This document shows, piece by piece, positions 51,387 through 61,505 of a stretch of DNA of 64,000 nt (within the stretch, counting starts at the first letter, position 1; each line of letters begins with the position of its first letter). Source of the stretch: Cronobacter universalis NCTC 9529 (GTDB lineage Bacteria; Pseudomonadota; Gammaproteobacteria; Enterobacterales; Enterobacteriaceae); NCBI RefSeq assembly GCF_001277175.1, contig NZ_CP012257.1, positions 2,046,001-2,110,000 of the forward strand. Direction: 5' to 3'. A model generated the notes under the pieces. The model searched no databases. It was not told where the DNA came from and saw only the letters and a program-made list of their open reading frames with translations. A program made the translations under genes and the position numbers.

Positions 51387-51424
51387 AAAAAAAGGGCAGG
51401 CCGAAGCCTGCCCTGACTCGTTTT
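51387..51424. terminator. Bidirectional intrinsic terminator
   Basis: AGGGCAGGC (51393-51401) pairs with GCCTGCCCT (51406-51414), with A-run before and T-run after, between two convergent genes. Confidence 0.88.
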
Positions 51425-51431
51425 ACAACCG

Positions 51432-52970
51432 TTAGCTCAGTTTAAACACCGCGACCGCCTGATTGAGCAGCTGTGACTGCTCTTTCAGCGAGTGGGCGGC
51501 GGCAGAGGCTTCTTCCACCAGCGCGGCGTTCTGCTGGGTAACGGAATCCATCTGCGCCACGGCCTGGTTGATCTGCTCAATACCGCGGCTCTGCTCACCG
51601 GTGGAGAGCGCGATTTCCGACATCAGCTCAGAGACTTGCTTAATCGAGCCGATAATGCGCTTCATGCTTTCGCCCGCGCGCGCCACGCGGTCGCTGCCCA
51701 GCACCACCTGCTCGCCGGACTGCTCGATAAGCTCTTTGATCTCTTTCGCGGCGACCGACGAGCGCTGCGCCAGGTTGCGCACCTCGCTTGCCACCACCGC
51801 GAAACCGCGGCCCTGTTCACCCGCACGGGCGGCTTCCACCGCGGCGTTGAGCGCCAGGATGTTAGTCTGGAAGGCGATATCTTCGATAATGCCGATAATG
51901 TTATCGATCTTGCTTGAGCTGGACTCGATCTCCTGCATCGATACCACAACTTCTTCGACGATAGCGTTGCCTTCCTGCGCGGCGCTGCGCATATTGCCCG
52001 CGAGCTTATTCGCCTCGGCGGTGTTCTCCGAGGTGTGCTTCACAGTGGAGGTCAGCTGTTCCATGCTGGCGGCGGTTTCGCCGAGCGACGCGGCCTGCTC
52101 TTCGGTACGCGCCGAGAGATCGACGTTACCGGCGGCAATCTCTTCCGCGGCGTGGGCCACGCTCTGGCTGGAATCTCGCACCTGGGCGATGATATCGACC
52201 AGCGACAGACGCATCTGCTCAAGCGAGCCGAGCATATCGCCAATCTCATCTTTCGAGCCGGACAGCACCGGGGTGTGCAGTTCGCCTTCCGCCATCTGCT
52301 GGCAGTGAAGACGCGCGGCATCCAGCGGCGCCAGTACGCGGCGCTTCAGCAGAATAAACATCGCGCCAATCAGCAGCGTAAACAGCAGGGCGAACACCGC
52401 GATGGTGATGATGCTGTTTACAAAGCGCTCCTGCGCCTCCTGGTTCAGACGCTGGGCATATTTCTCACGGAACGCCAGCAACTGATCGAGCGTGATTTCG
52501 AACTGGCGATCCAGTTGCGGGATCGTCGTGCTCACCAGCTGGTTAAAACGCGCGGTATCGTTGCGGCTTGCGGCATCCATCAGCGGACGCAGACCGTCAT
52601 CGACATAGGCCTGCCAGGCCTGACGGTACGGGGCGGCCAGCGCCTCTTCACCTTCAACGGCAGGGGCTGCTTTATAGTTATTGAACGCCGCGATGGCTTT
52701 TTGCATCACCTCGTTGGCGGTTTCAAGCGACGCCTGCGTTTTCTGGGTATCGCCGATGGAGGCGTTAATCATCGCCTCCATCAGGCGCACGCGCAGCGTA
52801 CGGCTGTGGTTAATCGGATCAATCACCGAAAGCACCACGCGAATTTCTTTATTCACGTTATCCAGCGACTGATTGCTGCGGGTAAGCGACCAGAGGTTAG
52901 AGACGGTGCTGACGAGAAAGATAAAAAGTAACAGACTGAAAACGAGAAATGAAAAACGCCTTACTGACAT
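51432..52970 (-). CDS. Methyl-accepting chemotaxis protein
   Basis: 512 residues from the ATG at 52970, with AAGGGAAC upstream; a 14-codon upstream extension is unlikely. Transmembrane segments lie near residues 7-27 and 187-210, with a periplasmic four-helix Tar/Tsr-type sensor between. HAMP follows, and the signalling tip [33 protein letters not shown] is intact. There is no NWETF-type C-terminal pentapeptide, so methylation probably depends on other receptors. A FliA promoter lies upstream. The ligand is unknown. Confidence 0.95.
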   Translation of the reverse strand: MSVRRFSFLVFSLLLFIFLVSTVSNLWSLTRSNQSLDNVNKEIRVVLSVIDPINHSRTLRVRLMEAMINASIGDTQKTQASLETANEVMQKAIAAFNNYKAAPAVEGEEALAAPYRQAWQAYVDDGLRPLMDAASRNDTARFNQLVSTTIPQLDRQFEITLDQLLAFREKYAQRLNQEAQERFVNSIITIAVFALLFTLLIGAMFILLKRRVLAPLDAARLHCQQMAEGELHTPVLSGSKDEIGDMLGSLEQMRLSLVDIIAQVRDSSQSVAHAAEEIAAGNVDLSARTEEQAASLGETAASMEQLTSTVKHTSENTAEANKLAGNMRSAAQEGNAIVEEVVVSMQEIESSSSKIDNIIGIIEDIAFQTNILALNAAVEAARAGEQGRGFAVVASEVRNLAQRSSVAAKEIKELIEQSGEQVVLGSDRVARAGESMKRIIGSIKQVSELMSEIALSTGEQSRGIEQINQAVAQMDSVTQQNAALVEEASAAAHSLKEQSQLLNQAVAVFKLS

Positions 52971-53038
52971 GTTGTTCCCTTGCGTGAGGTTGTAACACAG
53001 CGACCCGGCCACTCAAAAAGAGGAGTGCCACCAGACGG

Positions 53039-53065
53039 TTATCGGAATATCAGCCAAAAAATTTA
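53039..53065 (-). promoter_or_regulatory. FliA (sigma-28) promoter for the chemoreceptor
   Basis: On the minus strand: TAAA (53065-53062), exactly 15 nt, then TCCGATAA (53046-53039), one base off the TAAA-N15-GCCGATAA consensus. It lies about 70 nt upstream of the chemoreceptor start and implies co-expression with flagellar class III genes. Confidence 0.75.
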
Positions 53066-53198
53066 GGTTAAATAGGTTATTATCCGTAAAAACAAAGGGT
53101 TATATATATAACAGGTACAATAAGCGAGGCTTATGTATCGCCAGGCTATGCTTAACGCTGGCATCAGCGATTCGCGCGCAGGCGCATAAGGAGCGAGA

Positions 53199-54263
53199 TT
53201 GAAAACGCTACAGGGACCTTCTCTTTTTCTTTCGCAATTTATCAGCGACCGTCCGCCGTTTAATCAGCTCGACACGCTGGCGGCCTGGGCGGCGGGGCTT
53301 GGCTATAAAGCGGTGCAGCTGCCGACGCATCTGCCGCATATTTTCGATCTCGCGAAAGCGGCGGAAAGCCTTGATTACTGCGCGCAGGTGCGTGAGACGC
53401 TCGGTAATATGGGGCTGCGAATCAGCGAGCTGTCGACGCATTTTCAGGGGCAACTGGTGGCGGTGCATCCGGCGTATGACCAGGCCTTTGCCGGTTTCGC
53501 GCCCGAAGCCGTGCGCCACGATCCGGTTGCGCGCCAGCAGTGGGCGGTCAGCACGCTGAAGCTTGCGGCGCGCGCCTCGCAAAACCTGAATCTCACGGCG
53601 CACGCCACCTTTTCCGGCTCGCTCGCCTGGCCCTTTTTCTACCCCTGGCCGCCGCATAATCCGCTGCTGGTGGAAGAGGCGTTTAACGAGCTGGCGAGCC
53701 GCTGGCTGCCGATTCTGCACAGCTTTGACGAGGCCGGGGTGGATCTCTGCTTTGAACTGCATCCGGGCGAAGATCTCCACGACGGCGTCACTTTCGGGCG
53801 GTTTCTGGAACTGACGGACAACCACCCGCGCTGCCACATCCTCTACGATCCGAGCCATATGCTGCTTCAGCACATGGATTATCTGGGGTTTATCGATCGC
53901 TGGCATTCGCGCATCAGGGCGTTTCACGTCAAAGACGCGGAGTTCCGGCCGTCAGCCGACAGCGGCGTATATGGCGGCTATCAACCCTGGATCGATCGCC
54001 CGGGGCGTTTTCGCTCGCCTGGCGACGGGCAAATTGATTTCAAAGCCATCTTCAGTAAGCTCGCGCGCTACGACTATCCCGGCTGGGCGACGCTTGAGTG
54101 GGAGTGCTGCCTGAAGGAGGGCGAGACCGGCGCGCGGGAAGGGGCGGAATTTATCGCCGAACATATCATTCATGTCTCTGAGCAAAACTTTGAGGATTAC
54201 GCGCCCGGACAACACGATCGCGAGGCGGCGCGCGCGATGCTGGGTTTACCCCCCGGCAAATAA
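53199..54263 (+). CDS. Sugar phosphate isomerase/epimerase (TIM barrel)
   Basis: 354 residues from a TTG at 53199, with AAGGAGCGAG as strong RBS and no better start nearby. Xylose isomerase-like AP endonuclease 2 fold: LAAWAAGLGYKAVQLPTH near residue 27, LCFELHPGEDLHDG near 187-200, CHILYDPSHML near 217, IRAFHVKDAEF near 243, GWATLEWECCLKEG near 295; these supply the metal ligands (E, D, H, E). Likely acts on a sugar or inositol derivative. Confidence 0.88.
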   Translation: MKTLQGPSLFLSQFISDRPPFNQLDTLAAWAAGLGYKAVQLPTHLPHIFDLAKAAESLDYCAQVRETLGNMGLRISELSTHFQGQLVAVHPAYDQAFAGFAPEAVRHDPVARQQWAVSTLKLAARASQNLNLTAHATFSGSLAWPFFYPWPPHNPLLVEEAFNELASRWLPILHSFDEAGVDLCFELHPGEDLHDGVTFGRFLELTDNHPRCHILYDPSHMLLQHMDYLGFIDRWHSRIRAFHVKDAEFRPSADSGVYGGYQPWIDRPGRFRSPGDGQIDFKAIFSKLARYDYPGWATLEWECCLKEGETGAREGAEFIAEHIIHVSEQNFEDYAPGQHDREAARAMLGLPPGK

Positions 54264-54288
54264 AAAGCCGGGCGCTGCGCCCGGCTTT
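54264..54288. terminator. Intrinsic terminator
   Basis: AAAGCCGGGCG / CGCCCGGCTTT-type hairpin between convergent genes; works for the isomerase gene and possibly the CigR-like gene. Confidence 0.8.
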
Positions 54289-54308
54289 GAGGAATGAGAA
54301 AGCGTTTA

Positions 54309-54821
54309 TCAGTCAAAAACGTTATTGATAACGGCGGTCACCAGCGCCGTGCTGAGCGCAATCAGCACCAGGTCATCGCCAACCATCTTCCATTCATAGC
54401 CCGGATAATAGGGCAGTTCGTTCAGCATACTGGCCGGTACCGATTTTTTCGCGATGCCCGGCGGCAGCGGTTTACCGCGCGCGAGGTTTTTCGCGATGCC
54501 CGGCGGCAGCGATTCATAGCCGGTAAGACCATAATTCACGGCCAGGCTGCGGGCGCGACTGAAGCTGATATCTGACTCCACATGGTCGGGTTTGCCGTAG
54601 TTTTTTCGGCCCGATGCGTTGCCCTTGTCTTTTTCCTGGTCTTTATTCCCGGCGCTATTACCGTTGTTACCCTTATTACCGTTGCCATGATTACCGCTGT
54701 TGCCATGGCCGTTGCCATTTCCGTTGCCGTTCCCGTTGCCAGGATTAGCCAGCGCAGGCGTGGCGCAGACGGTAAAAGCCGCAAGCAGGAGCGCCAGCGC
54801 GCTCAGACGTTTCGTTTTCAT
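54309..54821 (-). CDS. cigR: CigR-family anti-virulence regulator-like protein
   Basis: 170 residues: signal peptide (RLSALALLLAAFTVCATPALA), a low-complexity Gly/Asn/His repeat (NGNGNGNGHGNSGNHGNGNK), then GYESLPPGIAKNLARGKPLPPGIAKK, the duplicated LPPGIAKxxxRGKPLPPG motif of CigR/RcnB-like proteins, and a hydrophobic C-terminal segment (LVLIALSTALVTAVI). In Salmonella CigR is an SPI-3 protein that restrains virulence. A similar role here is not shown. Confidence 0.82.
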   Translation of the reverse strand: MKTKRLSALALLLAAFTVCATPALANPGNGNGNGNGNGHGNSGNHGNGNKGNNGNSAGNKDQEKDKGNASGRKNYGKPDHVESDISFSRARSLAVNYGLTGYESLPPGIAKNLARGKPLPPGIAKKSVPASMLNELPYYPGYEWKMVGDDLVLIALSTALVTAVINNVFD

Positions 54822-55075
54822 AACCCTTCCTCAGTCAGATGGAGCAACGCTATTTCAGCATAACGGCAACAAAAATCGATTGCGCTTTTTCCTGGATTTC
54901 ACACTTCGGAAGACATCTCGCAAAATTGTTACGCCGGTTTGCCTGCGCCGTTTCCGGGCGGCATTATGGCTGTATAAATAACCAGTTAATGAGAGCGCGG
55001 TAAGCGTCGCAGGAATGAACGGCATTCCGGGTTGAGCGAGTCAGAGATGAGAAGCCGGGCGCACAGGAGAACAGG

Positions 55076-56287
55076 ATGACGAAAATACCAGGCAACCCTG
55101 ATGAGATCGTGCCGGGAGACATACCGCGTCCGATGCTGACGGATTCGGAAGCGGCGCGCTATACCCCGCAAAACCTCTTCGCGCGGGGCGGCTGGCTGCA
55201 TTCGCCGGATGGCCCCTGGCGGCCGGTCCGCATAACGCCCCCGCCCGCTGAGCGCGCGCGGGTGGTTGATGCGCAGCGCGGGCCATTCTTCACCGTGCAG
55301 CAGGCGGTGAATGCCGCTGTGGATGGCGCAGACAGCAGGGCGCGCGTCTGGATAGCCGTTACGCCCGGCGTTTATCGCGGGGTGGTGTATGTCCCTGCGA
55401 ACGCGCCGCCCATCACGATTTACGGCACCGGAAATGCGCCGGAAGCGGTGCGCCTTGAACTGACGCTGGAGGCGCGCTTCACGCCGCAGCAGTATCAGGC
55501 GGCGGTCAACGCCTGCGGCGAATTTCAGCCGGGCGATCCTGCATGGGCGGCGTATCAGCGTATCGCCGGGTCCGGCGCGTCGGAAATCGGCACCGGCGCG
55601 TCCGCGGTCGTATGGGCGCAGTCGGACGACTTTCAATTGCTGAACCTGAGCGTGGTTAATACCTTGCTGGACAGTGCGGACGGGCAGGCGCACCAGGCCG
55701 TGGCGCTGCGCACCGACGGCGACAGAGCGCAGCTGGAGCGCCTGCGCCTGATCAGCCGTCAGGATACGCTCTGGCTTAACAGCCGCGGCGCGGCGCAGGG
55801 CGAGGCATCGTACATCAGCCGCGTCCGGGTGAAAGACTGTTATATCGAAGGGGATGTCGATTACGTTTTTGGTGCGGCAAGCGCGCTTTTTGAAGCCGTG
55901 CACTTTCATACGGTCTCCACACGCGGCGCGGGTGAAGCGTACGTGCTGGCGCCGTCCACGCCATATGATGTTCCCTTCGGGTTTCTCGTACAGCAGTGCC
56001 GCTTTACCACCGACAGCGATTTTGGCGAAACCCTGTCAGCGAAGCTGGGCCGCGCCTGGGATCACGGCGCGCGCGAAACGGGCTACCTTGCGGGCCGCAC
56101 CGCCAATGGGCAGGCGCTTATTCGAGATTCCTGCATCGATGCGGGTTTTGATGCGAAAGCCCCCTGGGGCACGGCGGCCACCACCGGACGCCCGTTTGCG
56201 GCGAGCCGCGGCGCTGTGCGTGATGACGTGCGCTACAACCGTCTGGTGGAGTACCACAACCGGCGAACGCAGGAAAAAGCGCGGTAA
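55076..56287 (+). CDS. Pectinesterase-family protein without signal peptide
   Basis: 403 residues, right-handed beta-helix of the carbohydrate esterase 8 family. The catalytic set is present: QAVALR (about 207), RQDTLWL (Q229, D230), EGDVDYVFG (D260/D262) and KLGRAWD (R326). The nearest relatives I know, PemB and YbhC, are lipoproteins, but this one starts MTKIPGNPDE with no export signal. GGAGAACAGG precedes the ATG, so the start looks right. Function may be a cytoplasmic thioesterase-type activity; uncertain. Confidence 0.83.
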   Translation: MTKIPGNPDEIVPGDIPRPMLTDSEAARYTPQNLFARGGWLHSPDGPWRPVRITPPPAERARVVDAQRGPFFTVQQAVNAAVDGADSRARVWIAVTPGVYRGVVYVPANAPPITIYGTGNAPEAVRLELTLEARFTPQQYQAAVNACGEFQPGDPAWAAYQRIAGSGASEIGTGASAVVWAQSDDFQLLNLSVVNTLLDSADGQAHQAVALRTDGDRAQLERLRLISRQDTLWLNSRGAAQGEASYISRVRVKDCYIEGDVDYVFGAASALFEAVHFHTVSTRGAGEAYVLAPSTPYDVPFGFLVQQCRFTTDSDFGETLSAKLGRAWDHGARETGYLAGRTANGQALIRDSCIDAGFDAKAPWGTAATTGRPFAASRGAVRDDVRYNRLVEYHNRRTQEKAR

Positions 56288-56319
56288 AACGCCGGCGCGG
56301 GTACGCCGGCGGCAGAGGG

Positions 56320-58518
56320 TTAACGCGGGCCGATGATTTTCGCCAGCGCTTTACGGTCGGCAGGTTTGATATCGAGCGGGTGCTCGTAGCCAATATTTTC
56401 AATCGCGCGGGTGTAAAGCGCCACCAGCCAGTCGTAGACGTAACGGGTGGCGGCGTGCACAGGCTTTTCGCCAAGACGCGTGAGGCGTTTATCATGCGCG
56501 ACGGCGGAGGCGAACAGCCGCTCGTTCGGATTGACGCGGCTCGCCGGTCGCTCCGCCTGCGGTATGCGCTCGAAGCCCAGCCAGCTCACGAAGTTGCCAA
56601 GCTCAGCGCGCAGCTGCGCGCCGGAAAGCCCTTCGTGCGCGGCCAGCGCTTCGAGACGGGCCGCCAGATCGAGCCGATAGCTCGCGATAATCAGCGTGTC
56701 GCCGAGCCAGTGCAGCGTGGCGGCGTCGATACCGAGCAGCGCGGCCTGTTCCTCGTTCTGCATCCACTGGCGAACGTGGTTCACCCACAGGCGATGCGCG
56801 CGACGGGCGAGCGACGCGCCGGAGGTGGTATCAACATGACGCGCGGAAGTGGACTCGCCGAAAAGATCGATCTCGGCGCTGAACAGCCCCTGCGGCGTCT
56901 CTTCGTGGCGCTCTTCGGTTTCACACAGCGCCTGCAGCGCGGCCGGGTCGGGCAGCAGCGCCTGGAGCAGATCCCCGTGACGCGCGGCCTGACGCTGCAA
57001 CGTGCGCACGCCGTTTTCCGCCGTGGCCCGCAGCGTCGCCGCATCGGCGGTCAACGGGGCCAGATAACGGCTAAACAGCAGCGCGGGCTGCGCCTGCGCC
57101 TGTTCGGTCAGCAGCGCCAGACGGCGCTCGCGGCTGCTCTGGCTTAGCGCCTGCGACAGCCATTCGGTCAGGCGTTGCAGGTTGCGACCGTCGAGCGCCT
57201 GTAAGGTGCCCCAGGTGTGGCCCGGCTTGCCGAGCAGACGCTGTACGCCCTCGTCCAGATGCTGACCATCAAGAAAACGGGCGTCGTGCGGCGTGATGGC
57301 CCACACCAGGCCCGGCAGCGCGTCCGGTGAAGCAGGTTGCGTGGCGTTCACCCAGCGCAGCAGCGTGCGGGCGACCGGCGCGATGTCGGCGCGGCTCTGT
57401 ACGGCGTTACAGACCATCAGCACGTCCGGCTGCTGGTGCTGGCGGTAGTAGTCGAGCAGAAACGCGATTTTGCTGGCGTTCAGGCTGTCGTTGTGGCGAT
57501 ACGTCGCGCCGGGTATATCCAGCAGGTCGACGCCTTCCGGTACAGAAGGTGTTGCGAGCGGCAGCGTCAGCTCGGCGCACAGCAGCGTCAGCGTCGTCAG
57601 CGGCAGGCTGACCATGCCCTGCAACTGCTGCTGTTCAAGCGCGCGCACCAGCACTTCGTCAGGCAGCGCCTCTTCGCCGGATCCCGCCGGGAGCAGAAAG
57701 CCCTCTACCGGCAGGGAGAAGTTATCGACCAGCAGGCTCAGCGGCGCGGCCACTTCGCGGGCATGGCCCAGCAGCAACAGGCCTTCGGCGAGCGTCATAA
57801 ACTGCTGCGTCAGTTCAGCGATATCGCCCCACAGCAGCGCGTACAGCCGCGCCCGCTCGGGCAGATTCAGCGCGGGCAGCAGCTCTGCAAGTTGGTGCCA
57901 TGCGTCGTCGCTCAGCGCGCGCTGGCGCGCGGGCGTCAGTTCACGCCAGCGGGCGGCGAGCGTCATGACATCCGGCGCGCTGATGGCCGGGTGGCTCTGC
58001 GGCTGGCCGAGGCTTTGCATCTGCGTTAAGCGCTGGCGCAGCTCTTCTTCGCTGACGGCGCGCGCCTGGCCGCTGGTCTGGTAGTGCGCGAGGAAAATCT
58101 GCACGAGCTCCGCCTCGCTGAAAAGCCGCAGGCGCAGCGGGAACTCCTCCGGCAGCGCAGACGGCGTGCGGGTAAAGCGCACCGCCATCGCGGTCGCGCT
58201 GTGGCCGGGATTGATATGGGTCAGCCAGTCGAGATGCTTATCGCCGGGCGCGACGGCCACCTGGCCCTGCGAGCCATTGGCCAGCGTCGCCAGCAGGTGG
58301 GCTTTGCCCGCCTGGGAATGGCCGTAAAGGCCGAGCGTGCGTGGTTCGCCGGCGAGCGTGCTGAGCGTCTGCGCCCCGGCGCGCAGCGCGTTCAGGCGCG
58401 CCAGCAGCGGGCCGGCTTCTTCATCGAGCAGCGGCGCATGTGCGCGGGTGGTTTCGACCCAGCGGGTCAGGGCGACAGGCGTAGTGAGTGTCTGGTTAAT
58501 GAGGGTAGAAACTGTCAT
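56320..58518 (-). CDS. srfC: SrfC-like protein
   Basis: 732 residues. P-loop GHSQAGKAHLL near residue 70, a DIPGA motif near residue 334 and a TP/NAVQ region near 363-372 fit a divergent GTPase-like N-terminal half. Long helical C-terminal half. Third gene of srfABC; its ATG overlaps the srfB stop by 4 nt. Named in Salmonella as SsrB-regulated factor; later work linked the operon to flagellar regulation. The biochemical role is unknown. Confidence 0.88.
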   Translation of the reverse strand: MTVSTLINQTLTTPVALTRWVETTRAHAPLLDEEAGPLLARLNALRAGAQTLSTLAGEPRTLGLYGHSQAGKAHLLATLANGSQGQVAVAPGDKHLDWLTHINPGHSATAMAVRFTRTPSALPEEFPLRLRLFSEAELVQIFLAHYQTSGQARAVSEEELRQRLTQMQSLGQPQSHPAISAPDVMTLAARWRELTPARQRALSDDAWHQLAELLPALNLPERARLYALLWGDIAELTQQFMTLAEGLLLLGHAREVAAPLSLLVDNFSLPVEGFLLPAGSGEEALPDEVLVRALEQQQLQGMVSLPLTTLTLLCAELTLPLATPSVPEGVDLLDIPGATYRHNDSLNASKIAFLLDYYRQHQQPDVLMVCNAVQSRADIAPVARTLLRWVNATQPASPDALPGLVWAITPHDARFLDGQHLDEGVQRLLGKPGHTWGTLQALDGRNLQRLTEWLSQALSQSSRERRLALLTEQAQAQPALLFSRYLAPLTADAATLRATAENGVRTLQRQAARHGDLLQALLPDPAALQALCETEERHEETPQGLFSAEIDLFGESTSARHVDTTSGASLARRAHRLWVNHVRQWMQNEEQAALLGIDAATLHWLGDTLIIASYRLDLAARLEALAAHEGLSGAQLRAELGNFVSWLGFERIPQAERPASRVNPNERLFASAVAHDKRLTRLGEKPVHAATRYVYDWLVALYTRAIENIGYEHPLDIKPADRKALAKIIGPR

Positions 58519-61502
58519 TTCAGATAAACGCTCCCGCTGTCGATCCAGTAGTGGCTGCCGGAACTGCGACGGTCAGCCAGAGTATTAAGTTTAAACGTGA
58601 CCTGCTCCGGCGGCACGCGGGTGCCGTCGGAAAGCCAGGCTTCGCTGAGCATAAAGCCTTCCGGCGCTTCATGTTTGCTGTCGCCGGTCAGTTGCAGGCG
58701 CACATTGAGCACGCCGTCGCCGGCGATGGCTTTCGCCAGCTCCGGCGCGTTGACCGAGAGCGTGTAAAGCGGCGTGGCGGGCCAGCGGGCGTTATCGAGC
58801 TGGCGGAAGCCGAGCGTCACATTGCCGCGCAGCGGAAAATGCAGGCGGGCGTCGAGTTTCGCGCCCGGCGCGTCGAGGTCGATATCGCGATACCAGACGT
58901 TTTCGTCGCGCAGCGTATTGACCACGTTATCCAGCACGCCCAGGTAGCGCACGGTGGAGTAAGCGCCAATGTCCGCGGCTTTGAAGTTAAAGCGCGGCAG
59001 GCGCAGATCAAGCGCCAGGCTGCACAACATCGCGCCTACGGCGGCGGTGGATTTCGGGTTGCCCACGCGGCGGTGCTGACTGAAAGGATACCATTCATGC
59101 ACTTCATAGTTATCGAGCCAGACCATACGGCTGACCGGCACCGGCTGCAGCAGACGGATCAGCGATTGCAGCCCCGGCAGACAGCCCGGACGACCGGTTA
59201 TCAGCAGGACATCGCAGCAGTAGTAGGAGATAGCCTCGCACAGCGCCTGAATGGGCGCGCAGATGCTGAACTTCCCGCTATGCAGCGCCTCTTCAAGCTC
59301 GCTAAAGCTCACCTGCAGCGGCACGTCCAGCACGTTAAACGCCGGGCTGCCGGCGGGCAGCGCGTGTTCAATCGCCTGGTGAAGATAGTTATGCACGTTG
59401 CGGGTCGGCGGCTGTTTCAGCAGCTCGCCGAAGGTGGTGTACAGGCCGCTCTGGGTGTCGGCCGGATCGCTGTTTTCCCACGCCGAAAGTATGGCGTGGC
59501 CCAGCGGCATAAAGAGTTGCAGCGCGGTCTGCTGGCGCAGGATTGCCTGAGTGTCCATGCGGCCGGAATCGCCGAACAGCGTGGACATCAGCGTCGCGGC
59601 ATCGGCCACGCCCGCTTTTTGCAGATGTTCCTGGAGCGCAGGCAACACGCAGCGCTGGATGACATCCAGCAGAATATCATCGCCCGCCACTTTAAAGCCT
59701 TCGCGGAACAGCAGCGTCGGGCTGATCTTCACATTGCTGCCGACGCCGTCATCAAGCTGATATTCGGCAATCGCCATATCCGTCGTGCCGCCGCCAATAT
59801 CAATCGAGGCGACGCGCAACTGACGACCCGGCGTGGCGCCCGCCGGGGTTTCACGATCGGGGCGGGCGAGGCTTGCGAAAAAGCGTTCGGTCTGCCCGGC
59901 GAAATGCACCATCGCTTCGTTATAGAGCCACACCAGCTGGCCGCAGCTCGCTTCATCCCACTCCATTTGAATCTCAGGCACCGGTACGCGGCTCTTGCGC
60001 TGGCCTTTTTCGGCGCTGAAATCGTCGTCGTGCGGGTGCCAGCCCAGCGCTTTCCAGACCAGCGCGATGGCCTCCTGCATACGGCGGCGGAAAATCTCGC
60101 GCTCCTGTTTCGGCATCGCCGACGGCAGCGTCAGGATCAGCTGACGCAACTGGCGCGGCGAACTGGCGTTGCCCATGCGCAGGCGGCTGGCGACGCTGTT
60201 GATCTGGCAGACCGCCTGAGCGAGCAGCTCGCACAGCATATGGGTCATCAGGGAGCTGCGGCTGTATTGCGGCGAAAAGACCGGCAGACGCTCTTCCGGC
60301 GGCAACTGCCAGAGCGGCTCGCCGTCGTCGTTCATCAGGTTCATCAGCGGGCCCGCGGTCGCCAGCGGCTCGCGCTGGGTTTTCGGGGTCATCAGGTTAA
60401 AACGCCACTCCTGAGCCGCCGGGGTTTCATCCCACAGGTAACGGCGCGGGCTCGAAATCCCGCTGTTGCCCTCGGTGCCAAGACGCTGCATCGCGAGTTT
60501 GCGCGCTTCGTCGCCCACGCGAACAATAGAAGGCCAGACGAACGCTTCGTCGCGCCCGCTCTCCACCGAAAAATGCTGTTTGCCGAAACGCGCCTCGGCG
60601 AAGGCCAGGCGGCTGGTGAACATCAGGGCGTTCATAAACTGCGGCTCGCTAAGCGATCGCACCTGCAGCTCCATCGTCTGGCGCAGGCCGTCGTTCGCTT
60701 CGCCGTGATCTTCAATAATCACACCGCAGGTGTGGGTGTTGCCGACATCGAGAATCAGATCCACCGCCACCGGCTGGGAGCTCAGCGTGCCGGTGACGAT
60801 TTTCAGCTCTGGCACGCTCAGCTGGTTGCCGAGGAGCGACATCATGTTGAGCCAGTGGGCCTGATATTCAAAGACTTTCAGCGCGCGCTGGATCTCCTGT
60901 TCGCTGCGTCCTTCATGCGCGCCAGCAAACTGGGTAAAGGCTTCGCGAAGCCAGCCGTCGACCCAGGTCTGGTCGAGAAAATCGGCGACTTCATCGTCGC
61001 GCCAGGCAAGCGCGAAACGCGTCCCGTTGCGCACGTCGTTTTCGACCGGCGCGAGCTGCGATGCTGCGCCTTCATCAGTCTGGATTTGCGTGTCGAACGC
61101 CAGCGTCACGCGGTGGGTATTGCCCGCGCCGTCCGGCTCGCTGAGCTTGCGGATCTGCACGCGCGCCCAGTTGTCCGGGCCCTGTACGAAAGTGCGCGGC
61201 GGGTTGAAGCGCAGCACCGGCAGGGGCAGCCAGACGCCATCCATCATCGCGAGCGACTGGCTCAGCGAGACGCTGCTTTCCGGCTTCACCACTTCAGGCT
61301 GTCCGCCGCGGCGGGCGGGCAGGGTGAATTTGCCGGAGGCGATATCATAATCGAGGCGCAGCAGCGGCCCGTTAGCGGTTTTACGCACGAAACGCCCGTC
61401 GTGGGGCGCTTCAATCGGCGTCAGGCCGAAATCAAGAAATTGCACCCCGCTGTTTTCAATCAGGGTGACGCTCTGTTTGTAATCACACAGGTTTGCCAGC
61501 AT
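58515..61502 (-). CDS. srfB: SrfB-like protein
   Basis: 995 residues of the SrfB family. VAVDLILDVGNTHTCGVIIED near residue 248 and VASIDIGGGTTDMAIAEYQ near residue 568 are actin/Hsp70-like (ASKHA) phosphate-binding motifs, and LLITGRPGCLPGLQSLI near residue 760 is the adenosine motif. So SrfB probably has an actin-like ATPase fold. Three nt separate it from srfA. Confidence 0.9.
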   Translation of the reverse strand: MLANLCDYKQSVTLIENSGVQFLDFGLTPIEAPHDGRFVRKTANGPLLRLDYDIASGKFTLPARRGGQPEVVKPESSVSLSQSLAMMDGVWLPLPVLRFNPPRTFVQGPDNWARVQIRKLSEPDGAGNTHRVTLAFDTQIQTDEGAASQLAPVENDVRNGTRFALAWRDDEVADFLDQTWVDGWLREAFTQFAGAHEGRSEQEIQRALKVFEYQAHWLNMMSLLGNQLSVPELKIVTGTLSSQPVAVDLILDVGNTHTCGVIIEDHGEANDGLRQTMELQVRSLSEPQFMNALMFTSRLAFAEARFGKQHFSVESGRDEAFVWPSIVRVGDEARKLAMQRLGTEGNSGISSPRRYLWDETPAAQEWRFNLMTPKTQREPLATAGPLMNLMNDDGEPLWQLPPEERLPVFSPQYSRSSLMTHMLCELLAQAVCQINSVASRLRMGNASSPRQLRQLILTLPSAMPKQEREIFRRRMQEAIALVWKALGWHPHDDDFSAEKGQRKSRVPVPEIQMEWDEASCGQLVWLYNEAMVHFAGQTERFFASLARPDRETPAGATPGRQLRVASIDIGGGTTDMAIAEYQLDDGVGSNVKISPTLLFREGFKVAGDDILLDVIQRCVLPALQEHLQKAGVADAATLMSTLFGDSGRMDTQAILRQQTALQLFMPLGHAILSAWENSDPADTQSGLYTTFGELLKQPPTRNVHNYLHQAIEHALPAGSPAFNVLDVPLQVSFSELEEALHSGKFSICAPIQALCEAISYYCCDVLLITGRPGCLPGLQSLIRLLQPVPVSRMVWLDNYEVHEWYPFSQHRRVGNPKSTAAVGAMLCSLALDLRLPRFNFKAADIGAYSTVRYLGVLDNVVNTLRDENVWYRDIDLDAPGAKLDARLHFPLRGNVTLGFRQLDNARWPATPLYTLSVNAPELAKAIAGDGVLNVRLQLTGDSKHEAPEGFMLSEAWLSDGTRVPPEQVTFKLNTLADRRSSGSHYWIDSGSVYLK

Positions 61503-61505
61503 AAA

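Noticed and set aside
52035..52931. 298-codon plus-strand frame opposite the chemoreceptor
   Set aside because: Shadow frame; the chemoreceptor signalling domain on the minus strand is unmistakable.
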